A stretch of DNA of 57,815 nt from contig JAGLFH010000008.1 in the NCBI GenBank assembly GCA_023144635.1, forward strand, positions 1-57,815, given 5' to 3'. This document shows positions 8,122 through 15,819 of the stretch, piece after piece; position 1 is the stretch's first letter; every line of letters begins with the position of its first letter. Below the pieces are notes generated by a model. That model was not told the DNA's origin and did no database searches. It was given only the letters and a program-made list of their open reading frames with translations. Position numbers and translations under genes: made by a program. Source of the stretch: Candidatus Auribacterota bacterium (GTDB lineage: Bacteria > Auribacterota > JAFGBW01 > JAFGJP01).

Positions 8122-10491
8122 ATGACTGATGATAGCACATTTATTGTTTCACCTATAGATTATGAGACATTACTGAAATATTTTGGTCTTGTGCTTAATC
8201 AGGCAGCCCTATACACCATGAACCACAAAATTTCAAAAGATGCTCTTGACCGCTTCTATTTCAAATTTCAAGAAATTATTAAAAAGGAAAAAGCTCTTGA
8301 AATAAATATATCTGAGAACTGTCAATCTGTAAGTATCAATGGAAAAGAGGTTCAATCTTCTAATCCTATTATAAAAATCCTCCTAGCGCATCTTGGCTCT
8401 CACAAATTTTTCAATACAAAAATAACTGATGAAGCTACCTTTAGCGATATCATAAAACTTTTTAACCTCTTGAGCCAGGAAGCATCCAAATTAAAAGACA
8501 AAGGCGGGATTGCTGCTATTATTGTTCAAGAAAATATAAAAGGAATTTTTCTTGAGGAAGTTGTTTATAAAAAAATAGCAAAAGGCCAAAAAGTAGTCTC
8601 AGAAAAAGAAATCTCTAAATCAATCATTGATGAAGGTATTATCCGGGCTCTTCACGATGAAATCCTTGAAGATACAGAGAAGAAAAAACAGCTTTTCCAG
8701 GCTCTTCAGATGCAGCCAAAAAAACTTGCTAAGATGAGTATACAAAACTCCCTCGAAAAAGCAGGAGGATCTCCTGATTCGATTGAATTTGGCATATCTC
8801 TTATAGAATCTCTTAAAAGAATAGGCGAAACAGCGCTCAGAGAAATAACTTCTACCACGTCTTTACGTATAAAGAAAAATATCCTTAAGGCTTTTGAAAT
8901 CTTTGAAAAGGAAATCATACGCTGTCTTAATGATATCCGTAAAGAATCCCGCAATGTGGAAGCTGAAAAGCTCCTTTTCAAAACGATAAACAGCTATAAA
9001 CAGACTCTGGAGCTTGAAATCCTTTCTGCAGACTTAGGAAAGAAACAAAAGGAAATTGAAAAAATGGAAGGCCGGCTGAAGCTGATCCTTCAAAATGAGG
9101 AAGCAAGAAACAAGCTCGCAGAAGTTCTTGAGGATGATCAGGTATACAAGAATATTCTTCTTAATGCAGCAAAGCCTACAGAATTTTTTCAAACACTTCC
9201 TGTCGATACGCCGTCAATTCTGGAAGATTTTAAAGCTTCCATCATAAGGGAGGTAAAATCGCTCTCATTTACAGGTAAGATCCAGTCAGAAGAGATGGAT
9301 ATGCTTCTTCATAAGATTGATGAGGTCATAAAAAATAAAATGAATACTGCTATGCAATCCATAAAAAAATTTCATAATGAGTTTTACAATTCTTCGAAAC
9401 AGATCACCAAGGAAAAAGACAAGCTTGGGAATATTCTGAAAGGAGTTTCTAAGGGCGTTGTTGTGCTCGACGACAATGGTAAGGTTCTATTTATGGATAA
9501 TGCTGCTGAAAATGTCATTGGCACAAGTGCAAAAGAGCAAATCGGAAAAAACATTAAAGAGAGCTTGTCCAAAGAACACTTGCTAACGCTTTCAAAGTCA
9601 CTTCTTCATAAGGATACGGGAAAACTGTTGGAAGTCCTCGAGTATTCCGGCGATGAAGAGACACGGGAAATTGTTCAGTCGAGCACTGTAGTGCTTCAAG
9701 ATCAGAATGGGAAGCCTCTGGGAATCATAACCACTGTGAAAGATATCCAGAAGCAGAAGGAGTTTCTCAAAATGCAGAAAAATTTTATTGATAATGTGAC
9801 TCATGAACTTAAAACTCCTCTTGTAGCAATAAAACATACCGTAAAGCTTATCATGGATTCGATAGTCGGGGAGGCCACAGAACAGCAGAAAAAATTTATG
9901 GATATTCTTCAAAAGAACACTAAAAGAATCAACAGTCTTATTGATAATATGCTCAAATTTTCACAAACAACATCAGATAGACTGCTCCTGGCTCTTGAAA
10001 ATCATTCTGTGGAGAGTCTCTTTAACGATTCTATTTCCCCTCTTAAAGCCTGGATTGATACTAAGAAGATAACAATAGATACAAAAATTCCTGAAAACTG
10101 TCCTGAAGTGCAGATGGATTTTGAAAAGATATTGCATGTTATGAACTGTCTTTTGAACAATGCCATAAAATTCACGCCCATAAATGGCCATATTTTGCTG
10201 GAGGCTGAAATTAAAACCGAACCAAAGTATCAGAACAAATATATTCAGATATCTGTTTCTGATAATGGGAAAGGCATACCCGAGGAAAATTTTCAAAAGA
10301 TCTTTAAAAAATTTGTCCATGCAGGAGAAAAGGACCCGATGGATCTCCGTGGTACTGGCATGGGACTTCCGATTGCTAAAAAGATTATAAATGTCCATAA
10401 CGGTAAGATCTGGGTTAATAGTGAATTAGATAAAGGAAGCACATTCTTCTTTATTTTACCTTTGGAAATTGCTTCGATTAGCTTTCAGTAA
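8122..10491 (+). CDS. Orphan cytosolic sensor histidine kinase with PAS domain
   Basis: 789 residues without a transmembrane segment. The N-terminal 430 residues are largely helical and charged and match no sensor domain I know. A PAS domain follows (about 433-550, ILKGVSKGVVVLDDNGKVLFMDNAAENVIG), then HisKA with FIDNVTHELKTPL (phospho-acceptor His561). The HATPase_c domain carries the N box (NNAIKFT), G1 (DNGKGIP), F box (FQKIFKKF) and G2 (GTGMGLPIAKKI). It autophosphorylates on His and passes phosphate to a response regulator, but no regulator gene is adjacent. The last codons (SFQ-stop) lie inside a sequence, AGCTTTCAGTAAA-like, that recurs in two repeat islands, so the 3' end may have been rewritten by a repeat. 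Confidence 0.93.
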   Translation: MTDDSTFIVSPIDYETLLKYFGLVLNQAALYTMNHKISKDALDRFYFKFQEIIKKEKALEINISENCQSVSINGKEVQSSNPIIKILLAHLGSHKFFNTKITDEATFSDIIKLFNLLSQEASKLKDKGGIAAIIVQENIKGIFLEEVVYKKIAKGQKVVSEKEISKSIIDEGIIRALHDEILEDTEKKKQLFQALQMQPKKLAKMSIQNSLEKAGGSPDSIEFGISLIESLKRIGETALREITSTTSLRIKKNILKAFEIFEKEIIRCLNDIRKESRNVEAEKLLFKTINSYKQTLELEILSADLGKKQKEIEKMEGRLKLILQNEEARNKLAEVLEDDQVYKNILLNAAKPTEFFQTLPVDTPSILEDFKASIIREVKSLSFTGKIQSEEMDMLLHKIDEVIKNKMNTAMQSIKKFHNEFYNSSKQITKEKDKLGNILKGVSKGVVVLDDNGKVLFMDNAAENVIGTSAKEQIGKNIKESLSKEHLLTLSKSLLHKDTGKLLEVLEYSGDEETREIVQSSTVVLQDQNGKPLGIITTVKDIQKQKEFLKMQKNFIDNVTHELKTPLVAIKHTVKLIMDSIVGEATEQQKKFMDILQKNTKRINSLIDNMLKFSQTTSDRLLLALENHSVESLFNDSISPLKAWIDTKKITIDTKIPENCPEVQMDFEKILHVMNCLLNNAIKFTPINGHILLEAEIKTEPKYQNKYIQISVSDNGKGIPEENFQKIFKKFVHAGEKDPMDLRGTGMGLPIAKKIINVHNGKIWVNSELDKGSTFFFILPLEIASISFQ

Positions 10492-11040
10492 AGCGTTAAG
10501 TGAGTCTGCGACGACATTGTAAATATTGCCACAGAGGTCACAGAGAACACAGAGGAAAAAACAGAAGAAAGCTATTTAGCCACGAAGGAACACGAAGAAA
10601 AGCGCAGTAGTAGTAGAGGGGGAAGTGTCTAAAGTGCACTAAAGTACTTAAAGTGCCTAAAGTTATTGTGTGCGTTGCACATGATATTAAATAACTAAAG
10701 GCGTGAAATTACTAAAAATCCTGTCCATTAAAAGCAGTTGTTAGTCATAAGCTATAAGATGTAAGCAAGAAGCTAAAACCCAGAACTTTCTTTTTACCTA
10801 TTCTTTTTACACGGTACGGGCAGGCCCGTACCCTACTCACATTTCACCTTTTACACGGGCGAAGGCTTGTCGGTGCCCCTATCGAAGATCCGCCATCTTG
10901 TTGGGAGGATTCACTTTTTACCTTTTAAAAATCCTGTTTTATCCTGTCTAATCTTTTCTCTGTGCCCTCTGTGCTCTCTGTGGCTAAATTTACAATCATC
11001 CGCCGAAGGCTCTTAACTTCTTAAAGATTAATAAAAAAGA
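10492..11040. repeat. Gene-free island of short dispersed repeats (island 2)
   Basis: No gene. Recognisable modules in order: 'gagtctgcgacgacattgt' (about 10502); 'CCACAGAGG..CACAGAG' (10529-10557); 'CCACGAAGGAACACGAAG' (about 10579); a block 'aagctaaaacccagaac' (about 10770-10786) also at about 22027; GC-rich hairpins in 10803-10835 and 10851-10880; 'atcctgttttatcctgtc' (about 10930); and the reverse-oriented 'CTCTGTG...CTCTGTGGC' (10956-10983). The CACAGAG motif occurring in both orientations within one island argues against a single tandem array. Confidence 0.8.
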
Positions 11041-11041
11041 C

Positions 11042-11070
11042 TTGATTTATCATTTGCAGTTTTTTATAAT
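11042..11070 (+). promoter_or_regulatory. Sigma-70-type promoter of rpmB
   Basis: TTGATT at 11042-11047 and TATAAT at 11065-11070 are separated by exactly 17 bases. Transcription would start near 11077, leaving a leader of about 47 bases before the rpmB ATG, with an AGGAG site at about 11112. This supports rpmB being a monocistronic unit insulated from the repeat island upstream. Confidence 0.75.
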
Positions 11071-11123
11071 AACGTCTTTTATTTTTATATAAATAATCGA
11101 AACTAAAGCATTAGGAGTAACTT

Positions 11124-11351
11124 ATGTCAAGAAAATGTGCAATATGCGGCAAAATACCGATGGCAGGTACTACGATTGCCAGACGCGGCCTTGCAAAGAA
11201 AAAGGGCGGTGTCGGTAAAAAAATAACAGGAATTACTAAAAGACGCTTTCTTCCTAATATTCAGACAGTTAAAGCAGCAGTTAAAGGTAATAATAAACGT
11301 ATTAAAGTCTGTGCCACATGTATTAAAGCAGGAAAAATAGTAAAAGGTTAA
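11124..11351 (+). CDS. rpmB: 50S ribosomal protein L28
   Basis: 75 residues: MSRKCAICGKIPMAGTT... with a CxxC pair at residues 5-8 and a second CxxC near the C-terminus (VCATCIKAGKIVKG), the zinc-binding form of L28. The central KRRFLPNIQTVKA and the following RIKVC segment are the standard L28 signature. L28 binds 23S rRNA in the large subunit. The gene is flanked by its own promoter and a perfect intrinsic terminator and sits as a single gene between two repeat islands, without the usual rpmG or other ribosomal neighbours. Between the two CxxC pairs it has an insertion rich in Gly/Lys (KKKGGVGKKITGITK). Confidence 0.96.
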   Translation: MSRKCAICGKIPMAGTTIARRGLAKKKGGVGKKITGITKRRFLPNIQTVKAAVKGNNKRIKVCATCIKAGKIVKG

Positions 11352-11355
11352 TTTT

Positions 11356-11403
11356 AAAAGAAGGTAGAAAATAAAGAGAAATCAATATTTTCTACCTTCT
11401 TTT
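11356..11403 (+). terminator. Intrinsic terminator of rpmB
   Basis: A perfect 18-bp inverted repeat (11356-11373 with 11386-11403, 12-base loop) runs directly into a T tract. It begins four bases after the rpmB stop codon. The A/T-flanked stem means it could work in both directions, but there is no gene ending from the right. Confidence 0.9.
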
Positions 11404-12184
11404 TTTAGTTATGAGTTTTTAGTAATAAGTAAAACAGCTTTTGGCTATCAATTAAGCTTTCAGTAAAAAGAACTTCCCCTTCGTTTATTTGTTTTTATCT
11501 CCTATTATTTATAATTTTTGAATAATTAATTAGTTAATTCTATTCCTCATAGACATTGTCAGGTGGAACGAGTTGTTAGTCTTATTTCTAATTTCGATGC
11601 CTGACCCCTTATGTACCTAGTCACAGAGTGGAGGTAAATAACGGATTGCCTGATGTGTTTATAAGCAGGGCTTGTTGCGAATGGGAGTGGGCACGGATCC
11701 TGAGCGGAGTCGAAGGAGAGCGAAGTGAGTAACAGAGTGCAGGTTGCCACGCCGGGGTAACCCAACGTCCCTGCGATGAACATATCAGGCGAGAAAGTAA
11801 GTCAGCTTTCAGTAAAAAAGACTCTCCTTCTTTTTCCCTTCGTGCTCTTCGTGTAATTCGTGGTTAAAAAGGTTTTTGCTTTTTCTTTTATTGAGATTCC
11901 TGCATACGCAGGAATGACATGTGAATGTGGCAGGAATGACAATGTTTTGCTTTTAATCTGTGTTTATCTGTGTGCATCTGTGGTTAAAGTAAAAAACATT
12001 GTTAATTGGTTAGCTGGTTAACTCGTTAACTGGTTCAAGGAGTCTACGACTTGTATTACTCAGTTTGACTACGCTTACTGCAAGCTGCTCAGGATTTTAA
12101 AATGCTAACGCTAAATAATTGTAAATTAACCACAGAAAAGAACACGGAAAGGGGGATTTGAGTGGGAAAAAGAAAAAATAAGAC
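11404..12184. repeat. Gene-free island of short dispersed repeats (island 3)
   Basis: No credible gene in 781 bases; a 74-codon open frame at 11559-11783 has no ribosome-binding site and repeat-like composition. Modules: AGCTTTCAGTAAAA at about 11455 and 11804; a GC-rich block at about 11560-11795 unlike its surroundings, containing 'CCTGAGCGGAGTCGAAGG'; 'CTTCGTG..CTTCGTG' ending TTCGTGGTTAAAAAGG (11838-11872), the tail of which recurs at about 13008; a hairpin GATTCCTGC / GCAGGAATG (11890-11921); 'ATCTGTGTTTATCTGTG' (about 11957); and 'ggagtctacgac' (about 12039). Confidence 0.8.
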
Positions 12185-12478
12185 TTATGCCGTTTGAAGG
12201 CATGTTTCTATTGTTTTTTTAATACTATTTGGTAGGTTTTTTTCTGCATCATGTAAAACAGAATTAAGAGTTTTAGTTATACGGGCTTCAGCTATTCTAA
12301 TAATTTCAATACCTACTATTTTTCCATCTTGGTCATAGTCAATGAAAAGGGAAGAATTTTCTTCTATCGTTTTTGCTATTGGATTGTTAGAAAAAGTAAT
12401 ATATAAAGCCCTTGCAACAGAATCAAAAGATATTGATATCGGTTTCTCTTTTTTGAATTGAAAAATTCCTTTATTCAT
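12185..12478 (-). CDS. DUF2283-family protein, likely antitoxin partner
   Basis: 97 residues. The core matches the DUF2283 pattern: DSVARALYITFSNNPIAKTIEENSSLFIDYDQDGKIVGIEIIRI, i.e. 'D..a.aLYI.f......T.E.....D.D..G.ivGIEI'. DUF2283 genes are commonly paired with DUF4258 genes and are thought to act as the antitoxin side of small two-gene modules. Its ATG overlaps the stop codon of the upstream DUF4258 gene by four bases, so the two are translationally coupled. The C-terminal helix (TLNSVLHDAEKNLPNSIKKTIETCL) is longer than in many members. The pair sits between two repeat islands, as expected for a mobile accessory module. Confidence 0.82.
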   Translation of the reverse strand: MNKGIFQFKKEKPISISFDSVARALYITFSNNPIAKTIEENSSLFIDYDQDGKIVGIEIIRIAEARITKTLNSVLHDAEKNLPNSIKKTIETCLQTA

Positions 12479-12735
12479 TTTGTCCTCCAGTATGTGGTCA
12501 CTAAAATATATTTGGCTCTTGAATTTGTGACAACAACATGATGTTCTCTTTTCTTACCAACTATTCTAACAAATTTTTGTGTTTTATCAGGATTTATTTT
12601 ACCCTTAAAATTAGGATTATCTAAAGTCTTCTGAATATCATCTTGTTTTATACCTCTTTGCTTCATTCTTTGTTGTGCATGAACTGTAACAACAATTGTC
12701 TTCTTTGTTATCTTTTTTCCCTTTTTCTTTACCAT
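12475..12735 (-). CDS. DUF4258-family protein, likely RelE-like toxin
   Basis: 86 residues with the DUF4258 signature: VTVHAQQRMKQRGI near the N-terminus (H.. R.. .RGI), then 'DIQKTLDNP' and a beta-hairpin KFVRIVGKKREHHVVV..., ending YILVTTYWRTK. DUF4258 proteins are small RelE/ParE-superfamily-like proteins typically encoded with a small antitoxin, here DUF2283, in a four-base overlap. The highly basic N-terminus (MVKKKGKKITKK) fits RNA or ribosome binding. Toxicity is inferred from family and gene arrangement only. There is no recognisable promoter or strong ribosome-binding site immediately upstream. Confidence 0.8.
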   Translation of the reverse strand: MVKKKGKKITKKTIVVTVHAQQRMKQRGIKQDDIQKTLDNPNFKGKINPDKTQKFVRIVGKKREHHVVVTNSRAKYILVTTYWRTK

Positions 12736-13308
12736 TAAATTAATATAACACTTTTAAAAACAATTTAGAAGTGCAAAGGCTCTGTCTCTGGTTTATTTCT
12801 AACATCCTCAATCAATGAAGCAAAAGCATTTTAAAATTAACAGCGTATTAGTTGTTGGTTGTTAGAAAAAATCCTGTTTTATCTCCTCCAGAGGCGGATC
12901 AGCCTTTGGCTGACTGTCTAAATAAATCAGTAGTGCGTTGTGTGTGGTGAGTGATGCGTGAAAAACAAAAGATTAAAAGCCATTTTAATTCGTGTAATTG
13001 GTGTAATTCGTGGTTAAAAAGGTTTTTGCTTTTTCTATTATTGAGATTCCTGCCTGCCTAGCGGCAAGGTCGCTGACATACGCAGGAATGACAATGTTTA
13101 CGTTTTATGTTTTTCCCTTCGTGCCCCTTCGTGTTCTTCGTGGTTAACTGCTTCGCAAGGTACTAGGTGTTAGGTTTTTGGTGCTAGCCAGAACCTAGAA
13201 CCCAGAACCTAAAACCTTCTTTTAAGTTTCGTGCTTTTCCTCTGTGAACTCTGTGTTCTCTGTGGCAAATTTACTATCATCCGCTTCCTTTGGAAGCTCC
13301 TTAATTTT
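12736..13308. repeat. Gene-free island of short dispersed repeats (island 4)
   Basis: No gene in 573 bases. Modules: 'atcctgttttatc' (about 12872); 'AATTCGTGTAATTGGTGTAATTC' type sequence ending in the same GTGGTTAAAAAGG tail as island 3 (about 12989-13023); the GATTCCTGC...GCAGGAATG hairpin with a longer loop (13040-13096); 'CTTCGTGCCCCTTCGTG' (about 13117); tandem 'cctagaacccagaacctaaaacc' variants (about 13190-13215); and 'CTCTGTGAACTCTGTG..CTCTGTGGC' (13239-13266). Confidence 0.8.
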
Positions 13309-14517
13309 TTACAAATGCTTTTTCAATACCTTTGCAAGTGTTTTGTTTATATCAAAATACTCTGTACGAAGGGTTTTAGACAGATATTTGAAATCTTTAG
13401 CTTTACCGGTTTTAGCTATTTCAGCAAAATTTTCCCATGATTTTGTGTGATAACATCTTTTAAGCCAATCAGGGTTTTTGTTTAACTGGTATAATCCATC
13501 AGGGCAATCCATACCAGCTACTGCTTTATATGTCCAGTAGGTCCAGTGCCATTTAAACTTATCAAAAACATGAAGCATATCTTCAACAAGACGAAATTCT
13601 GAATTACATACTGGACAACGTGAAGCGATTCCAAATTCTCCGACAAAAATGATCGTCTTATTCTTTTTAGCAAAATCTGCAAATTTTTTGTGATATTTTA
13701 TTAGAGCCTGTTTATCCCATTTTGTTTTTTCAACAATACCAGGATATTTTAGGCCACGTATAAGATTAAAACTAAAAAGATGTGGATGGTAACTGTGTAT
13801 ACTAATAGCTATGTTTTCAAACAATTGAACGAAAGGCGTTAAAAAATCAATTTCCTGAGCCCAGTTGTTTCCTTCTAAAAAAAGTATTTTATGATCATTA
13901 TTCTTACGAATAGTTATAATAGCTTTTTCAAATGCAGCAAATATCTTTCTTGAATCATCATGATTCGGCTCATTCAAAATATCATATCCAATAACATGTT
14001 CTTCATCTTTAAAGGTAATTGATAGAGCTTTCCATATATCTAAAAACTTTTTTTGACAGCTTGCTTTTATCCAGAAATCAGCAATACCATTACTGTCACT
14101 GTGCCAATCATTGTTTTGAGACCCCGGTGCAGAGTGCATGTCAAGTATTACATAAAGTCCGCATTTTTTTATTCTATCAATTATCCTTTTAAGATACTTT
14201 ATTCCCTCAATTGAAATCTTTCCTTTTTCTTTGAGCAGCATTTTTGAATTAAAAGGGAGTCTTATTGTATTGAACCCAAGTTTTTTTATGCGTAAAAAAT
14301 CAGCATCTGTAATAAAGTTATCTATAAAAAGATTTTTTATTTTATCAAGTTTTTTTCTGCCTGCTCTTTTTAAAATTTCTTTCCATATGATGTGTTCTGC
14401 AATGTTACGTCCGCCTATAATATATCCTTCCCGCATCAGCCATCCGCCAAGATTGATGCCTTTAATAAAAAAAGGTTTTCCTTTTTTAAGAAGCTTACCA
14501 TCTTTGATCTGAAACAT
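13309..14517 (-). CDS. Glycoside hydrolase family 5 (cellulase-like)
   Basis: 402 residues with the GH5 (beta/alpha)8-barrel signature. GINLGGWL lies near residue 20, GFNTIRLPFN at 81-90 (barrel strand with the conserved Arg), and YVILDMHSAPGSQN at 122-135. The acid/base is Glu183 in YDILNEPN and the nucleophile Glu294 in IFVGEFG. SYHPH at 242-246 supplies active-site His/Tyr. The family cleaves beta-1,4 or beta-1,3 glucans or mannans; specificity cannot be read here. There is no signal peptide, so it appears cytoplasmic, which would suit oligosaccharide trimming or sphingolipid/glucoside breakdown more than polymer attack. It is transcribed alone, divergent from prfB. Confidence 0.9.
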   Translation of the reverse strand: MFQIKDGKLLKKGKPFFIKGINLGGWLMREGYIIGGRNIAEHIIWKEILKRAGRKKLDKIKNLFIDNFITDADFLRIKKLGFNTIRLPFNSKMLLKEKGKISIEGIKYLKRIIDRIKKCGLYVILDMHSAPGSQNNDWHSDSNGIADFWIKASCQKKFLDIWKALSITFKDEEHVIGYDILNEPNHDDSRKIFAAFEKAIITIRKNNDHKILFLEGNNWAQEIDFLTPFVQLFENIAISIHSYHPHLFSFNLIRGLKYPGIVEKTKWDKQALIKYHKKFADFAKKNKTIIFVGEFGIASRCPVCNSEFRLVEDMLHVFDKFKWHWTYWTYKAVAGMDCPDGLYQLNKNPDWLKRCYHTKSWENFAEIAKTGKAKDFKYLSKTLRTEYFDINKTLAKVLKKHL

Positions 14518-14689
14518 GTTGAATCTCCTTTGGTTTTTCTTTCACTGTTTTTTAGACTAACAGATGCTTTTTGGTTTATCAATTCATACTTTTAAAATCA
14601 AAGTGTAAAATTAAGGTTTTTTAAAAATTAAGTGTATGATATATATAATATTGCTAAACTTATCCGACTTATAATAAAGGAGGCAAAAT

Positions 14690-15815
14690 TTGATAGATCA
14701 ATTAAAAGAAAGAAAGGACAAACTCCTTTCAAGGCTGCATGAACTCGGGAGGTATCTTTGACTTAGATAATAAGAAAAAGATATATGATTCATTACAAAT
14801 TGAGATGTCGGCTGCTGATTTTTGGAATAATAAAGAAAAAGCGGACAAAACAGTAAAAAAAGTAAGTTCCCTAAAAAGTGATATTGAACCCATAGAGATA
14901 TTAAACATAAAGTTACAGGATGTCGAAGAAATGATAGAGATCCTGCTGCAAGAAGAAACACTTGAAGATAACGATCTTTTAGATCTGGATAAAGATCTGG
15001 GAAATATTGAGAAATCCTTAAATAAGCTTGAATTCAAAACTAAAATGAGTGATCCGGACGATAAGAATAATGCGATCCTTAGCATAAATGCAGGAGCAGG
15101 GGGAACTGAATCATGTGACTGGGCCTCAATGCTTGTACGTATGTTCCGAATGTGGAGCGAAAAAAATAACTTTGAAGTGCAGGTCTTTGATGCTTTACCA
15201 GGTGAAGAAGCAGGCATAAAAAATACTACTTTTATTATAAAAGGAAATTATGCTTTTGGATATTTGCGTTCTGAAAGAGGAGTACACCGGCTGGTACGTA
15301 TTTCACCGTTTGATTCAAATAAACGAAGACATACTTCCTTTGTATCCGTCGATGTAATACCAGAAGTATCAGATGAAATTGATATTGAAATAATTGAAAC
15401 CGATCTAAGAATTGATACATACAGAAGCAGTGGAGCTGGCGGACAACATGTAAATGTTACAGATTCAGCCGTACGTATAACTCACTTGCCTACAAATATT
15501 GTTGCCCAATGCCAGAATGATAGATCGCAGCATAAAAATAAAGCGGCTGCAATGAAAGTTCTTAAAGCAAAGCTTTACGAACATGAAAATCAAAAGAAGA
15601 AAAAGGAACTGCAGCAAAAATATGGAAATAAAGATGAGATTGCCTGGGGGTCTCAGATACGTTCATATGTGTTTCAGCCATATACTATGGTAAAGGACCA
15701 TAGGACCGAACATAAAACATCTAATGTCGGTGCTGTTATGGATGGAGAGATCACCGAGTTTATGGAAATGTTTTTAGCATGGAAGGCAGAACAAAAAATA
15801 GAAAAAAAGAAGTAA
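14690..15815 (+). CDS. prfB: Peptide chain release factor 2, programmed +1 frameshift
   Basis: The gene begins at TTG 14690, five bases after AAAGGAGG, and reads IDQLKERKDKLLSRLHELGRYL before an in-frame TGA at 14759-14761. A +1 shift at CTT (14756-14758) resumes with Asp-Leu-Asp and runs to 15815, giving about 374 residues, normal for RF2. The long frame has the SPF tripeptide (RISPFDSNKRR) that recognises UGA and the catalytic GGQ in SSGAGGQHVN. RF2 releases peptides at UGA and UAA codons and regulates itself through this shift: low RF2 stalls at UGA and promotes frameshifting. An annotation starting at the ATG at 14739 would miss the first exon-like segment. cstA follows four bases later. 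Confidence 0.95.
14746..14762 (+). promoter_or_regulatory. RF2 programmed frameshift site
   Basis: The site reads GGGAGG TAT CTT TGA C. An internal Shine-Dalgarno-like GGGAGG lies three bases before the slippery CTT-T, the stop is UGA, and the next base is C, the weakest termination context. This is the classic RF2 autoregulatory arrangement (E. coli has AGGGGG TAT CTT TGA C). Both flanking frames are open and join RF2 homology only if the shift occurs. Confidence 0.95.
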
Positions 15816-15819
15816 GAGT

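Noticed and set aside
11559..11783. 74-codon minus-strand open frame
   Set aside because: No ribosome-binding site, lies in the GC-rich orphan block and reads through repeat words; no protein-like pattern.
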